Assembly: GCA_013284265.1 (NCBI GenBank)
Contig: JABTBR010000023.1
Location: 40,833 to 104,832, forward strand
DNA: 64,000 bases
Direction of reading: 5' to 3'
Source of the DNA: Oxalobacteraceae bacterium
GTDB lineage: Bacteria; Pseudomonadota; Gammaproteobacteria; Burkholderiales; Burkholderiaceae_D
Position numbers and translations under genes: made by a program. The notes under the pieces are model-generated. The model was not told the origin of the DNA. It did no database searches and saw nothing but the letters and a program-made list of their open reading frames with translations. The stretch's first letter is position 1. Every line of letters starts with the position of its first letter. Positions 44,337 through 54,080 of this stretch are shown piece after piece.

Positions 44337-44576
44337 TGTTTCCCCTCTTTTATTCCTGGCACGGGAAAGCAGACCGGGAATCCACGCCGATCTGCATCAG
44401 CGTCTGCAATTTCTGTGAAATGAATATGGATATTGTAACAGTAGAATTTTTACAATTCATTTCAAGCATCCGTAAACACACTTAAAACCCACTTAATTGG
44501 CTGTTGCCGGAGCATAGGCGCGACAGACGAAAAAAAGGACGCCGGTCGCGCGCCCTTCGGTGACTGCCAGGCAAAC

Positions 44577-44990
44577 TTATTGTAGCAAGCCAAGTATCGC
44601 CAGCAGCTCGCCGCGTATCATTTCGCGGTCCAGCGGTGCGGCCTGCACAGGCGCGAGCAAGCTGTCCTGGGCAGCACTACTGCCATCATACTCCCCTTGG
44701 GCCGGGTCATACGCACGGCTGTCCAGTTTATTGCGCGCGCCGCTGATGGTGAAGCCCTGTTCATACAACAGTTCACGGATGCGGCGGATCAACAGCACCT
44801 CGTGGTGCTGGTAGTAACGGCGGTTGCCGCGCCGTTTGACCGGCTTGAGCTGGGTGAATTCCTGCTCCCAGTAGCGCAGCACATGGGGCTTGACGCCGCA
44901 CAGCTCGCTGACCTCGCCAATCGTGAAATAACGTTTGGCCGGAATCGGCGGCAGCACGATCAAGTCAGTCTTGGCGATACGGTCGTTCAT
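44577..44990 (-). CDS. MerR-family transcriptional regulator
   Basis: This 137-residue protein has an N-terminal MerR helix-turn-helix (KRYFTIGEVSELCGVKPHVLRYWEQEFTQLKPVKRRGNRRYYQ). The C-terminal region is short and lacks a metal-binding Cys motif. The position after pheT-ihfA is conserved in beta- and gammaproteobacteria, where this MerR-like gene follows ihfA. Effector unknown. It starts 16 bases after the ihfA stop, so it is likely co-transcribed. Confidence 0.92.
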   Translation of the reverse strand: MNDRIAKTDLIVLPPIPAKRYFTIGEVSELCGVKPHVLRYWEQEFTQLKPVKRRGNRRYYQHHEVLLIRRIRELLYEQGFTISGARNKLDSRAYDPAQGEYDGSSAAQDSLLAPVQAAPLDREMIRGELLAILGLLQ

Positions 44991-45006
44991 AAGGCATCAG
45001 TCCCGG

Positions 45007-45354
45007 TCAGGCGGCGCGTGCCATCGGATTGCTTTCCTCGACCATGCCCTTGAGTTTCTGGCTGGCGTGGAAGGTCACGACGCGGCGCGCCGTGATGGGA
45101 ATTTCTTCGCCCGTCTTCGGGTTGCGGCCCGGCCGCTGCGGCTTGTCGCGCAGCTGGAAGTTGCCGAAACCGGAAAGCTTGACCGCCTCGCCCCGTTCCA
45201 GCGCATTGCGGATCTCGTCGAAGAAGGTTTCGACCATGTCCTTCGCTTCGCGCTTGTTCAGGCCAACCTGCTCGAACAGCAGCTCGGCCAGCTCGGCCTT
45301 GGTGAGCGTGGGAAGATCTTTTTCCGCTTCCTGGCGTACCTTGGCCACCAGCAT
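45007..45354 (-). CDS. ihfA: Integration host factor subunit alpha
   Basis: IhfA with IhfB bends DNA and helps transcription, replication and recombination. The sequence holds [34 protein letters not shown] and [26 protein letters not shown], the HU/IHF fold with the Pro that kinks DNA at the arm tip. The start is uncertain: ATG at 45354 gives 115 residues, while the reading remains open upstream to a TTG at 45378 and further. N termini of this family vary. Position between pheT and merR is the standard one. Confidence 0.95.
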   Translation of the reverse strand: MLVAKVRQEAEKDLPTLTKAELAELLFEQVGLNKREAKDMVETFFDEIRNALERGEAVKLSGFGNFQLRDKPQRPGRNPKTGEEIPITARRVVTFHASQKLKGMVEESNPMARAA

Positions 45355-45516
45355 GGCCCGATGCAGATCGGCGGCCAATGCGGATTGGAGTACGGCGGAG
45401 TCAACGTCGTTATTATTAATTTTCCTGCCCTGCCTTATCTAAACTGAGCTAAACAAAGAGTCCGGCCGCGCCGGACTCCCGAAGTCATCACACTCGAATG
45501 GCCATGCTTGCCATCA

Positions 45517-47955
45517 TTACGCGCGCAGACGGGCGCCGTGCGCCTGCTGGACGGCATCGACCAACGTTGCCATGAGGGCATCGACGACATCGTCCTGCAG
45601 GGTGTTTTGAGTATCTTGCAAGCCAAAGCGGAAAGCAAGTGATTTTTCGTCCACTTCCAGTCCTTTGCCACGATATTCATCAAACAAAACAATGGCTTGC
45701 ACGATCTTGCCTTGCGGACTTGATTGCACGGCAGCATGGAATGCATCCAGCAAGTCTTGCGCCGGCACGCCCTGTTTGACGACCACGGCCAGATCGCGGG
45801 TGGCGCCCGGGAACTTGGAGATCTCTGCATACTTGGGCACATTGCGTTGCTGCAGCGCAAGAGCTTCGACTTCGAACACGACCGGCGCTTGCGGCAGATC
45901 ATATTTTTGCAGCCAGCGCGGGTGCAGTTCGCCGATGAAGCCGATAACCTTGCCATCGAGCAGCACATGGGCCGAGCGGCCAGGATGCAGGGCCGGATGC
46001 TCGGCCTTGATGAAGCGCAAGACCTGCGGCGCGAACAATTGCTCCAGGTCCGCCTTCAGGTCGAAGAAATCGACCACGCGGCTGGACTGGCCCCACTGCT
46101 CGTCGGCCAGCGCGCCATAGGCGATCGCGGCCACGCGCTTCGGCTGGTGGTAGCCTGCCACGGTCAATGGACCGTCGGGAATGGCGGCGTCGCGCTGGTA
46201 GATGGCGCCGATCTCGAATACGCGCACGCGGTTGGTCTTGCGGTTCAGGTTGTAGCGCACATTGGCCAGCAGGCTGCCGACCAGGGTCGAACGCATCACG
46301 CTGAGCTGGCTGGCGATCGGGTTCTGCAGCTTGATCGGATTGTCGTTATTGGCGAAATCCTGCTCCCAGGCCGCTTCGACAAAGCTCATATTGACCACTT
46401 CCTGGAAGCCCAGGTCGGCCAGCTGGTGGCGCACGGCGAACAGCGAGCGGGTGTTTTCCGGCGCGATGATCATGGTGTTGGCGGCCACCGGTGCCACGGT
46501 CGGGATGTTCTCGAAACCGTAGACGCGCGCCACTTCCTCGATCAGGTCTTCCTCGATCTCGATGTCGAAGCGGTAGCTCGGCGCGGTGACGGCGAACACG
46601 CCGCCGTCGGCGCCCTGCTCCAGCGAGAACGGCAGCGCCAGGCGGGTGAAGATGTCGGCGATGGCCGCATCCGTCAGCGGCACGCCGATGACTTTCTGCG
46701 CGCGCGCCGTGCGCATGCGCACCGGTTCGCGTTTCGGCAGGTTGACGATGTGATCATCGACCGGGCCGACCTGGGTTTGCGGGGTGCCGCAAATTTCCAT
46801 GATCAGGGCGGTGATGCGCTCGATGTGCTCGACCGTGGTGGCGTAATCGACGCCACGCTCGAAGCGGTGCGCCGCATCGGTGGAGAAGTTGTATTTGCGC
46901 GCGCGGCCCTGGATGGCGTTGGGCCACCAGAACGCCGCTTCCAGGTAGATGCTCTCGGTGTCGAGCGAGACGGCGGTGGAGTCGCCACCCATGATGCCGG
47001 CCAGCGATTCGATTTCCTTGTCGTCCGAGATCACGCCCACCCACTCGTCCACCGCGACGGTATTCCCGTTGAGCAGTTTGAGTGTTTCGCCGGCTTTACC
47101 CCAGCGCACATTCAGGCCGCCGTGGATCTTGGCCAGGTCGAACACGTGCGAGGGACGGCCCAGTTCCAGCATCACGTAGTTGGAGATGTCCACCAGCGCC
47201 GACAGCGGACGCTGGCCGCTGCGCTCGAGGCGCTGCTTCATCCAGTCGGGCGTGGCGGCCTTGGCGTTCAGGTTGCGGATCACGCGGCCGCTGAAGCGTC
47301 CGCACAGGTCCGGCGCCGATACTTTAACCGGCAGCACTTCGGCGCTGTTGGCGGCCACGGTGCGGTATTGCGGCGCATGCAGTTCGACGCCGGTCAGGGC
47401 CGACACTTCGCGCGCCACGCCCAGCACGGACAGGCAGTCGGCCTTGTTCGGGGTCAGCTTGATGGTGAATTTGAGGTCGTTGAGCGCATAGTAGTCGCGG
47501 AAGTTCTGGCCGACCGGCGCGTCGTCCGGCAGTTCCAGCAGGCCGGCGTTTTCTTCCGACAGTTTCAGTTCGCGCGCGGAGCACAGCATGCCCTGCGACT
47601 CGACGCCGCGCAGCTGGCCAACCTTGATTTCAAACGGCTTGCCGTCGGCGCCAGGCGGCAGCAGTGCGCCGGCCATGGCGCAGACCACCTTCAGGCCAGG
47701 GCGCACGTTGGGCGCGCCGCAGACGATATTGAGCAAGGTGCCGGTGCCGACATCGACCTGGCAGACATTGAGGCGGTCGGCGTTCGGGTGCTTGGCCATG
47801 TCGCGCACGTGGCCGACGACCACGTTGGAGAATGGCGGGGCGACGGCTTCGACTTCCTCGACTTCCAGGCCGGACATCGTCAGCAGGTGGGCCAGTTCGT
47901 CCGAAGTCATCTTCGGATCGACCATGGTACGGAGCCAGTTTTCGGAAAATTGCAT
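45517..47955 (-). CDS. pheT: Phenylalanine-tRNA ligase beta subunit
   Basis: PheT forms the alpha2beta2 synthetase with PheS and carries the editing and tRNA-binding domains. The 812-residue protein begins [14 protein letters not shown], has the tRNA-binding OB domain (about 40-150), B3/B4 editing region, B5 domain, and the C-terminal anticodon-binding FDX-ACB domain ([20 protein letters not shown]). A TTG two codons upstream gives a longer reading; the ATG is preferred. It is separated from pheS by about 96 bases and followed by ihfA. Confidence 0.97.
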   Translation of the reverse strand: MQFSENWLRTMVDPKMTSDELAHLLTMSGLEVEEVEAVAPPFSNVVVGHVRDMAKHPNADRLNVCQVDVGTGTLLNIVCGAPNVRPGLKVVCAMAGALLPPGADGKPFEIKVGQLRGVESQGMLCSARELKLSEENAGLLELPDDAPVGQNFRDYYALNDLKFTIKLTPNKADCLSVLGVAREVSALTGVELHAPQYRTVAANSAEVLPVKVSAPDLCGRFSGRVIRNLNAKAATPDWMKQRLERSGQRPLSALVDISNYVMLELGRPSHVFDLAKIHGGLNVRWGKAGETLKLLNGNTVAVDEWVGVISDDKEIESLAGIMGGDSTAVSLDTESIYLEAAFWWPNAIQGRARKYNFSTDAAHRFERGVDYATTVEHIERITALIMEICGTPQTQVGPVDDHIVNLPKREPVRMRTARAQKVIGVPLTDAAIADIFTRLALPFSLEQGADGGVFAVTAPSYRFDIEIEEDLIEEVARVYGFENIPTVAPVAANTMIIAPENTRSLFAVRHQLADLGFQEVVNMSFVEAAWEQDFANNDNPIKLQNPIASQLSVMRSTLVGSLLANVRYNLNRKTNRVRVFEIGAIYQRDAAIPDGPLTVAGYHQPKRVAAIAYGALADEQWGQSSRVVDFFDLKADLEQLFAPQVLRFIKAEHPALHPGRSAHVLLDGKVIGFIGELHPRWLQKYDLPQAPVVFEVEALALQQRNVPKYAEISKFPGATRDLAVVVKQGVPAQDLLDAFHAAVQSSPQGKIVQAIVLFDEYRGKGLEVDEKSLAFRFGLQDTQNTLQDDVVDALMATLVDAVQQAHGARLRA

Positions 47956-48051
47956 ATTCAAGCCTTCAGCGGCAAAGATTGGTCAAAGAACGAGAGCGCG
48001 GCAGGCCCGCCTGGGCAGGCCCGGCGCTCGATCGCAAACAATATAAACTGT

Positions 48052-49071
48052 TTAGTTGAATTGCTTCAGGAAGCGCAGATCGCCTTCGTAGAACAGGCGC
48101 AGATCGTTGATCCCGTAACGCAGCATGGTCAGGCGCTCCAGGCCGGAACCAAAGGCGAAGCCGATGTACTTTTCCGGATCCAGGCCGAAGTTGCGCACCA
48201 CCGAAGGATGCACCTGGCCGGAACCGGAAACTTCCAGCCAGCGGCCCTTGAGGGGACCGGAGCCGAAGGCGATGTCGATTTCGGCCGACGGTTCGGTGAA
48301 CGGGAAGTAGGATGGGCGGAAGCGCACCTGCAGGTCGTCGGTCTCGAAGAAGGCCTTGACGAAGTTCAGGTAGACGCCCTTCAGGTCGGCGAAGCTGATG
48401 TTCTCGGCGATCCACAGGCCTTCAACCTGGTGGAACATCGGCGAGTGGGTGGCATCGCTGTCGACGCGGTAGGTGCGGCCAGGAGCGATCACCTTGATCG
48501 GCGGGGTGTGGCTGCGCGCGTAGCGCACCTGCATCGGGCTGGTATGGGTACGCAGCAGCAGGGGCTTGCCCTCGCTGTCGTTGCCGTCGATGTAGAAGGT
48601 GTCCTGCATCGAGCGGGCCGGATGGTTTTCCGGCGAGTTCAGTGCGGTGAAATTGGTCCAGTCGTTTTCGATTTCGGGGCCGTCGGCCACGTCGAAACCG
48701 ATCGAGCGGAAGATCTCTTCCACCCGCTCCCAGGTACGCATCACGGGATGGATGCCGCCGCCGGCGCGTCCGCGGCCAGGCAGGGAGACGTCGATCGCCT
48801 CGGCATTCAAACGGGTTTGCATCTGGGCGTCGGCCAGCGCGTCGCGCCGGGCCGTCAGTGCCGCTTCAATCTGCCCTTTGGCAGCATTGATCAGGGCGCC
48901 CTGCGCCTTGCGCTGTTCCGGGTCGAGCTTGCCCAGACCCTTCATCAATTCGGTGATCTGGCCGGTCTTGCCCAGGTATTTGGCTTTGGCGTTTTCCAGT
49001 GCGGCGGCGTCATCTTGCGCGGCCATGAAATCCTGCACTGCTGAGGCGACGAGTTGTTCCAAGGAGTCCAT
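48052..49071 (-). CDS. pheS: Phenylalanine-tRNA ligase alpha subunit
   Basis: The catalytic subunit (339 residues) charges tRNA-Phe. It has an N-terminal coiled coil (about 1-85), then the class II core with motif 1, motif 2 ([32 protein letters not shown]) and motif 3 ([18 protein letters not shown]). The length fits. Upstream there is a strong hairpin with a T-run that may terminate infC-rpmI-rplT or act as an attenuator for pheST. Confidence 0.97.
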   Translation of the reverse strand: MDSLEQLVASAVQDFMAAQDDAAALENAKAKYLGKTGQITELMKGLGKLDPEQRKAQGALINAAKGQIEAALTARRDALADAQMQTRLNAEAIDVSLPGRGRAGGGIHPVMRTWERVEEIFRSIGFDVADGPEIENDWTNFTALNSPENHPARSMQDTFYIDGNDSEGKPLLLRTHTSPMQVRYARSHTPPIKVIAPGRTYRVDSDATHSPMFHQVEGLWIAENISFADLKGVYLNFVKAFFETDDLQVRFRPSYFPFTEPSAEIDIAFGSGPLKGRWLEVSGSGQVHPSVVRNFGLDPEKYIGFAFGSGLERLTMLRYGINDLRLFYEGDLRFLKQFN

Positions 49072-49095
49072 GCGTGTTTGTTTTCCTCAATCAAA

Positions 49096-49127
49096 AACGG
49101 GGCACAGGTATACACCTCTGCCCCGTT
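49096..49127 (-). terminator. Intrinsic terminator / possible attenuator between rplT and pheS
   Basis: On the minus strand AACGGGGCA-G-AGGT pairs with ACCT-G-TGCCCCGTT and is followed by five T residues, 24 bases before the pheS ATG. A smaller hairpin (CCGTCC-TG-GGACGG, 49139-49152) precedes it. No Phe-rich leader peptide was seen in the roughly 45 bases between rplT and the hairpin, so pheM-style attenuation is not supported. Confidence 0.75.
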
Positions 49128-49172
49128 CTTTTAGTCACCGTCCTGGGACGGCGCTGACAAAATCAATGCGTA

Positions 49173-49532
49173 TTAGGCAGCGATTTTTGCTTTCACAGCG
49201 TTGACAATCGCAGCGAACGCTGGCTTGTCCATCACTGCCATATCGGCCAGGACTTTACGGTCCAGTTCGATCGAAGCTTTTTTCAGACCGTTCATGAAGA
49301 CGCTGTACGTCACGCCATGCTCACGGGAAGCGGCGTTGATACGAGCGATCCACAGGCGGCGGAAAACGCGCTTCTTGTTACGACGGTCGCGGTAAGCGTA
49401 TTGGCCAGCGCGCATGACTGCTTGCTTGGCAACACGGTATACCTTGCTGCGACGACCGCGGTAACCCTTGGCCATGTTTAATACTTTTTTATGACGGGCA
49501 CGAGCTGTAACCCCACGTTTTACTCTAGGCAT
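49173..49532 (-). CDS. rplT: Ribosomal protein L20
   Basis: The 119-residue protein is a typical L20, basic at the N terminus ([35 protein letters not shown]) and with [39 protein letters not shown]20 binds 23S rRNA early in assembly and, in other bacteria, represses its operon. Located after rpmI as usual (infC-rpmI-rplT). Confidence 0.98.
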   Translation of the reverse strand: MPRVKRGVTARARHKKVLNMAKGYRGRRSKVYRVAKQAVMRAGQYAYRDRRNKKRVFRRLWIARINAASREHGVTYSVFMNGLKKASIELDRKVLADMAVMDKPAFAAIVNAVKAKIAA

Positions 49533-49558
49533 AGTAACTCCTTAAATTGAGTGTGAGA

Positions 49559-49756
49559 TTAAGCGGTTGGCATCATGCGGTAGACGGATTTCACGTCTGC
49601 TGCATCAACGTTCGTGATACCGCGCAGTTGGCGCTTCGACTTGGTGGTTTTCTTGGTCAGAATGTGGCGCTTGAAAGCGTGACCACTCTTAACAGTTCCA
49701 CCCGGACGCACGCGAAAACGTTTTTTCGCGGAGCTTTTGGTCTTCATTTTTGGCAT
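49559..49756 (-). CDS. rpmI: Ribosomal protein L35
   Basis: The 65-residue protein begins [20 protein letters not shown], characteristic of L35. A longer in-frame reading starts 10 codons upstream but is not conserved. It lies 26 bases before rplT and about 245 bases after infC, slightly more than in compact operons. That gap shows no gene. Confidence 0.97.
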   Translation of the reverse strand: MPKMKTKSSAKKRFRVRPGGTVKSGHAFKRHILTKKTTKSKRQLRGITNVDAADVKSVYRMMPTA

Positions 49757-50001
49757 AGCAATCTGTCCTTTTACGGACAGCTCCATATAAACAGGATTGC
49801 AGGTGGCAACACGACGTCGCGCTTAGATGCCTGCTTTCACTTGTTTTGCAGCAGATGCGAGTCCGCTACATTTACAACAGCCGGACATTATAGACCAGCT
49901 GTGGCAATTGTGCACCTGAAATTGTAGTGGGCCCCGCCTTGGCGCGCCAAAGCAGGACCCACTGGGCTATTCACAGGCTGATAAGACTGGGTGAACCAGG
50001 C

Positions 50002-50523
50002 TTATTTTTTCTTCTTGGGCGAGAGCACCATGATCATCTGACGGCCTTCCATCTTCGGGAATTGCTCGACCTGGCCATACGGCTCCAGGTCGGCCTTCAG
50101 ACGTTCGAGCATACGGAAACCGATATCCTGGTGCGCCATTTCACGGCCGCGGAAACGCAGCGTGATCTTGGTTTTGTCGCCTTCATCAAGGAACTTGATG
50201 AGGTTACGCAGCTTGATATTGTAGTCGCCGTCATCGGTACCGGGACGGAATTTGACTTCCTTCACGGCGATGATTTTTTGCTTAAGCTTAGCTTCGTGAG
50301 CCTTTTTCTGCTCCGAATACTTGAATTTGCCGTAGTCCATCAAACGGCACACTGGTGGTTGCGCGGTAGGCGCAATTTCCACCAGATCGACGTTTGCCTC
50401 TTCCGCCAGGCGGAAGGCTTCGGCCAATGTCACGATACCCAGAGGTTCGTTTTCGACCCCGCTTAAACGCATTTCAGGGGCGGTAATTTCGCCATTGATG
50501 CGATGCGACTTGTCAGTAGCTAT
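50002..50523 (-). CDS. infC: Translation initiation factor IF-3 (AUA start)
   Basis: IF-3 splits ribosomes and checks start codon choice. The 173-residue product is complete only if translation begins at the AUA codon (50521-50523). The reading [22 protein letters not shown] then includes the family's RINGEI motif, with AAAGGAAAC four bases or so before the codon. The next in-frame ATG (50470-50472) would lose that motif. IF-3 discriminates against non-AUG starts, and infC commonly uses a rare start for autoregulation (AUU in E. coli). The rest ([29 protein letters not shown], [16 protein letters not shown]-terminal PKKKK) is normal. Confidence 0.93.
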   Translation of the reverse strand: MATDKSHRINGEITAPEMRLSGVENEPLGIVTLAEAFRLAEEANVDLVEIAPTAQPPVCRLMDYGKFKYSEQKKAHEAKLKQKIIAVKEVKFRPGTDDGDYNIKLRNLIKFLDEGDKTKITLRFRGREMAHQDIGFRMLERLKADLEPYGQVEQFPKMEGRQMIMVLSPKKKK

Positions 50524-50573
50524 GGTGTTTCCTTTAAAAATCTGAACATTCGGCCTTGCTGCGAGTTTCCTCG

Positions 50574-52481
50574 TCAGGCTTTGTTAGCGACATCTTGTTG
50601 GAGTCGTTCTACCAGGGCATCGATGGACATGACGCCCAGATCGATATTGCCCCGTGCCCGCACGGCCACGGTATTGGCATCCCGCTCTTTATCGCCAACT
50701 ACAAGGATGTAGGGCAGTTTTTGGACGGAATGTTCGCGTATTTTATACGTTATCTTCTCGTTCCGCAAATCAGACTGCACCCGGAAGCCGCACTGGCGCA
50801 GCTTTTCCGTCACTTGTTGCACATATTCGGCCTGCGCATCCGAGATGTTCAGTACCGACACCTGCACCGGCGCCAGCCACATCGGCAAGGCACCCGCATA
50901 GTTCTCGATCAGGATGCCGATGAAGCGTTCCATCGAGCCGACGATCGCACGGTGCAACATGACCGGGACCTGGCGGCTGTTGTCAGCCGCGACATATTCT
51001 GCGCCCAGACGTTCCGGCATGAAGAAGTCGACCTGCATGGTACCGACCTGCCATGGGCGGCCCAGCGAATCCTTCAGGTGGTATTCGATTTTCGGGCCAT
51101 AGAAGGCACCCTCGCCCGGCAGCTCGGTCCAGGTCACGCCACAGGCACGCAGGCCGGAGCGCAGCGCTTCCTCGGCCTCGTCCCAGACCTCGTCGGTGCC
51201 GATGCGATTGTCCGGACGCAGGGCCAGCTTGACTTCGATGTTGTCGAAGTGGAAATCGGAATACACTTCCATCGCCTGCTTGTGGAAGGACACCACTTCC
51301 GGCTCGATCTGCTCCTGGGTACAGAAGATGTGACCATCATCCTGGGTGAAGCCGCGCACGCGCATGATGCCGTGCAGCGCGCCGGACGGCTCGTTGCGGT
51401 GGCACTGACCGAACTCGCCGTAGCGCAGCGGCAGGTCGCGGTAGCTGCGCATATTGCTGTTGAAGATCTGCACGTGGCCCGGGCAATTCATCGGCTTCAG
51501 TGCATAGGAACGGTTTTCCGATTCCGTCACGAACATGTTTTCGCGGTAGTTATCCCAGTGACCAGTCTTGCCCCACAGGCTGGAATCCAGGATCTGCGGC
51601 GCCTTGACTTCCTGATAGCCATTGACCTGGTATTTATGGCGCATGTACTGCTCCACTTGCTGCCAGATGGTCCAGCCCTTGGGATGCCAGAACACCAAGC
51701 CCGGCGCCTCGTCCTGGAAGTGGAAGAAGTCGAGTTGCTTGCCCAGCTTGCGGTGGTCGCGCTTTTCCGCCTCTTCCAGCATGTGCAGGTATTGCTCCTG
51801 GTCTTCCTTCTTGACCCAGGCGGTACCGTAGACACGCTGCAGCATTTCATTCTTGCTGTCGCCGCGCCAGTAGGCGCCAGCCAGCTTCATCAGCTTGAAC
51901 ACTTTCAGCTTGCCGGTCGATGGCACGTGCGGGCCGCGGCACAGATCGGTGAAACTGCCTTCCGAGTACAGCGACACATCCTGATCCGCAGGGATCGAGG
52001 AAATGATCTCGGCCTTATAGGCTTCGCCGATGGACTTAAAGTAAGCCACGGCTTCGTCGCGCGGCAATACCTTGCGGGTGACCGGCTCGTCTTTTTTGGC
52101 CAGCTCGGCCATTTTCTTTTCGATCAGGACTAGATCTTCCGGCGTGAACGGACGCTTGTACGAGAAGTCGTAGTAGAAACCGTTTTCGATCACAGGACCG
52201 ATGGTTACCTGCGCATCCGGGAACAGTTCTTTAACGGCGTGCGCCAGCAAGTGGGCGGTAGAGTGACGGATCACATCCAGGCCGTCGGCATCCTTGTCGG
52301 TGATGATGGCCAGATCGGCATCTTGTTCGATCAGGAAGGAGGTATCGACCAGCTTGCCGTCAACTTTGCCGGCCAATGCGGCCTTGGCCAGACCGGTGCC
52401 GATGCTGGCAGCGACCTGGGCTACGGTGACAGGGCCGTCGAATTGACGGGCGGAACCATCAGGAAGGCGGACTGAAAGCAT
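50574..52481 (-). CDS. thrS: Threonine-tRNA ligase
   Basis: The 635-residue class II synthetase charges tRNA-Thr. It has the N-terminal TGS domain, the editing domain with [10 protein letters not shown] and the zinc-site region (CPGH), motif 2 ([15 protein letters not shown]) and motif 3 with the final anticodon-binding domain. The start MLSVRLPDG is chosen since GGAG lies 6 bases before it; an ATG four codons earlier is possible. It opens the thrS-infC-rpmI-rplT-pheS-pheT cluster. Between thrS and infC there are 50 bases, including the infC ribosome site. Confidence 0.97.
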   Translation of the reverse strand: MLSVRLPDGSARQFDGPVTVAQVAASIGTGLAKAALAGKVDGKLVDTSFLIEQDADLAIITDKDADGLDVIRHSTAHLLAHAVKELFPDAQVTIGPVIENGFYYDFSYKRPFTPEDLVLIEKKMAELAKKDEPVTRKVLPRDEAVAYFKSIGEAYKAEIISSIPADQDVSLYSEGSFTDLCRGPHVPSTGKLKVFKLMKLAGAYWRGDSKNEMLQRVYGTAWVKKEDQEQYLHMLEEAEKRDHRKLGKQLDFFHFQDEAPGLVFWHPKGWTIWQQVEQYMRHKYQVNGYQEVKAPQILDSSLWGKTGHWDNYRENMFVTESENRSYALKPMNCPGHVQIFNSNMRSYRDLPLRYGEFGQCHRNEPSGALHGIMRVRGFTQDDGHIFCTQEQIEPEVVSFHKQAMEVYSDFHFDNIEVKLALRPDNRIGTDEVWDEAEEALRSGLRACGVTWTELPGEGAFYGPKIEYHLKDSLGRPWQVGTMQVDFFMPERLGAEYVAADNSRQVPVMLHRAIVGSMERFIGILIENYAGALPMWLAPVQVSVLNISDAQAEYVQQVTEKLRQCGFRVQSDLRNEKITYKIREHSVQKLPYILVVGDKERDANTVAVRARGNIDLGVMSIDALVERLQQDVANKA

Positions 52482-52548
52482 ATCGATCTCCATCTCGGCA
52501 AACTGCCGGAAAAATATTACAAAAAATATAACAACAAAAACAAAGACG

Positions 52549-52580
52549 AAAAAAAACGCGGACTAGCCGCGTTTTTTCTC
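52549..52580. terminator. Terminator between tRNA-Val genes and thrS
   Basis: AAAACGCGG pairs with CCGCGTTTT around a short loop, with A-run and T-run on either side (bidirectional). On the minus strand it would stop tRNA-Val transcription before thrS, giving thrS its own promoter in the A/T-rich 52490-52548 stretch. Confidence 0.75.
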
Positions 52581-52687
52581 TTTTTGACAAGCAAAGGAAA
52601 TCCAGTCGACTAGCGTCACTCCCACTTCCAGGTAGTAGTTCGCGGTGTCATAACCGATATCGCCTTTCTCGCTCTTACATAAATTCT

Positions 52688-52764
52688 GGTGGGCGGTGAG
52701 GAATTCGAATCCCCGACCCCTTGGATGTCGACCAAGTATTCTAACCAGCTGAACTAACCGCCCA
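52688..52764 (-). tRNA. tRNA-Val(GAC), copy 2
   Basis: The 77-base sequence folds as a full tRNA: 7-bp acceptor GGGCGGT / ACCGCCC, D arm, anticodon stem CTTGG / CCAAG with loop TCGACAT, T arm GGGGATTCGAATTCC, and encoded CCA. The anticodon read at 34-36 is GAC (valine). Position 33 is C where U is near-universal. It is the downstream member of an identical pair transcribed on the minus strand. Confidence 0.9.
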
Positions 52765-52840
52765 TGGCCTGCACATTAACGCGCCTGCTTTACTACTTTT
52801 TACTGCCTTTTACTACCATTTACCACTGTACTACGTGTTC

Positions 52841-52917
52841 TGGTGGGCGGTGAGGAATTCGAATCCCCGACCCCTTGGATGTCGACCAAGTATTCTAACC
52901 AGCTGAACTAACCGCCC
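52841..52917 (-). tRNA. tRNA-Val(GAC), copy 1
   Basis: Identical to the copy at 52688-52764 over all 77 bases, including encoded CCA and the C33 anticodon loop. It is first after a near-consensus promoter, and the two are 76 bases apart. Confidence 0.9.
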
Positions 52918-52927
52918 GAAGACCAGC

Positions 52928-52956
52928 ATTATAGAGAGCCATTTGGACAAATACAA
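52928..52956 (-). promoter_or_regulatory. Promoter of the tRNA-Val pair
   Basis: On the minus strand TTGTAT (52951-52956) and TATAAT (52928-52933) are 17 bases apart, placing transcription start a few bases before the first tRNA. Strong match to sigma70. Confidence 0.75.
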
Positions 52957-53040
52957 GGGCTTTCATAGGAAACATTAATCAAAAGCACCAGGAAGGCGCT
53001 TCTATTACACTGGATGCATCCACCACCCTTGTTTACGACC

Positions 53041-54063
53041 ATGTCCACGCATCCGCCCTCGCCCGCCGCCCCGCCTGAATCCGCCTCCAGCGCCATGCCT
53101 GGCAATAGCGCTGAAGGCGCCGTCTGCGGCACGACCAGAAGCAGTGGCGGCCCGCATGCCGCCTCGCACCTGCATGCCCATATGGAGGGCGACGCCAAGC
53201 ATGAGCACTTTATCGAGCAGCGCAGCCAGACCGCGCTGGGCGGTGCGCTGCTGCTGACCTTGGGCTTTGCGGTGGTCGAAGTGGCAGCGGGATTTTTCTC
53301 GCATTCGCTGGCGCTGATTTCCGACGCCGGCCATATGGTGACCGATGCCGCCTCGCTGGGCCTGGCGCTGCTGGCGCAAATCATCGCCAAGCGCCCGCCT
53401 TCGCCGCGCCATTCGTTTGGCTTTGGGCGGGCCGAGGCCTTGGCCGCTTTTGTTAACGGGCTGGCGATGCTGGCGGTGGTCGGATGGATCGTGTCCGAGG
53501 CGGTGCAGCGCTTCGCCCATCCCAGCACGGTCGATGGCGGCACGGTGTTTGTGGTGGCGGGGATAGGGCTGGCGATCAACGTTGCGGTGGCCTGGGTATT
53601 GTCACGCGATCAGGAGAGTCTGAACACCCGCGCGGCGCTGGTGCATGTAATGGGCGATCTGCTGGGTTCGGTGGCTGCGCTGGCGGCCGGCGGCGTGATC
53701 TATCTGACGGGATGGATGCAGATCGATCCCCTGCTGTCCATATTAGTGTCGCTGCTGATATTGCGATCGACCCTGGCGGTGCTGCGCGACTCCTACCACT
53801 TCCTGATGGAGGGCGTGCCGCGGCATATCGACTATCTGCAGGTGGGTGCGGACCTGGAGCAAGTGCCGGGCGTACTGTCGGTGCACGATTTGCATGTGTG
53901 GGAAATGACACCAGGGCAGCCTGCCCTCATTGGGCACGTGCAAGTCGGCACGCTGAACGACTGGCCGCAGGTGCTGTCAGGCATTAAGAGCATGCTGCTT
54001 GAAAAGCACAAGATTGATCACGTGACGCTGCAGGCGGAAGTGGAAAGCTGCCCTCAGCCGTAA
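53041..54063 (+). CDS. Cation diffusion facilitator family metal exporter
   Basis: The product (340 residues) has a His-rich N-terminal segment (HAASHLHAHMEGDAKHEHF), six membrane helices and a cytoplasmic C-terminal domain. The metal-transport site motifs HSLALISDAGHMVTDAA in helix 2 and HVMGDLLGS in helix 5 are intact, typical of CzcD/ZitB-type Zn(II)/Cd(II)/Co(II) proton antiporters. A start nine codons upstream (53014) is also open. It sits alone downstream of the tRNA genes; no metal regulator is adjacent. Confidence 0.93.
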   Translation: MSTHPPSPAAPPESASSAMPGNSAEGAVCGTTRSSGGPHAASHLHAHMEGDAKHEHFIEQRSQTALGGALLLTLGFAVVEVAAGFFSHSLALISDAGHMVTDAASLGLALLAQIIAKRPPSPRHSFGFGRAEALAAFVNGLAMLAVVGWIVSEAVQRFAHPSTVDGGTVFVVAGIGLAINVAVAWVLSRDQESLNTRAALVHVMGDLLGSVAALAAGGVIYLTGWMQIDPLLSILVSLLILRSTLAVLRDSYHFLMEGVPRHIDYLQVGADLEQVPGVLSVHDLHVWEMTPGQPALIGHVQVGTLNDWPQVLSGIKSMLLEKHKIDHVTLQAEVESCPQP

Positions 54064-54080
54064 GCCCGGGGGCCACCAAC

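Noticed and set aside
44337..44576. Possible small gene or tRNA between the NarL-type regulator and the MerR gene
   Set aside because: The 240 bases are AT-richer with no tRNA fold or ribosome site plus reading; best read as promoter region.
45724..49044. Very long antisense open reading (over 1100 codons) across pheT and pheS
   Set aside because: It mirrors pheST in a GC-rich genome, lacks family motifs, and is His/Arg/Gln-rich as expected of a complementary-strand artefact.
52688..52917. tRNA-Val duplication as integration (att) site
   Set aside because: No integrase or island between the copies; the 76-base spacer holds nothing gene-like, so simple tandem duplication is the better explanation.
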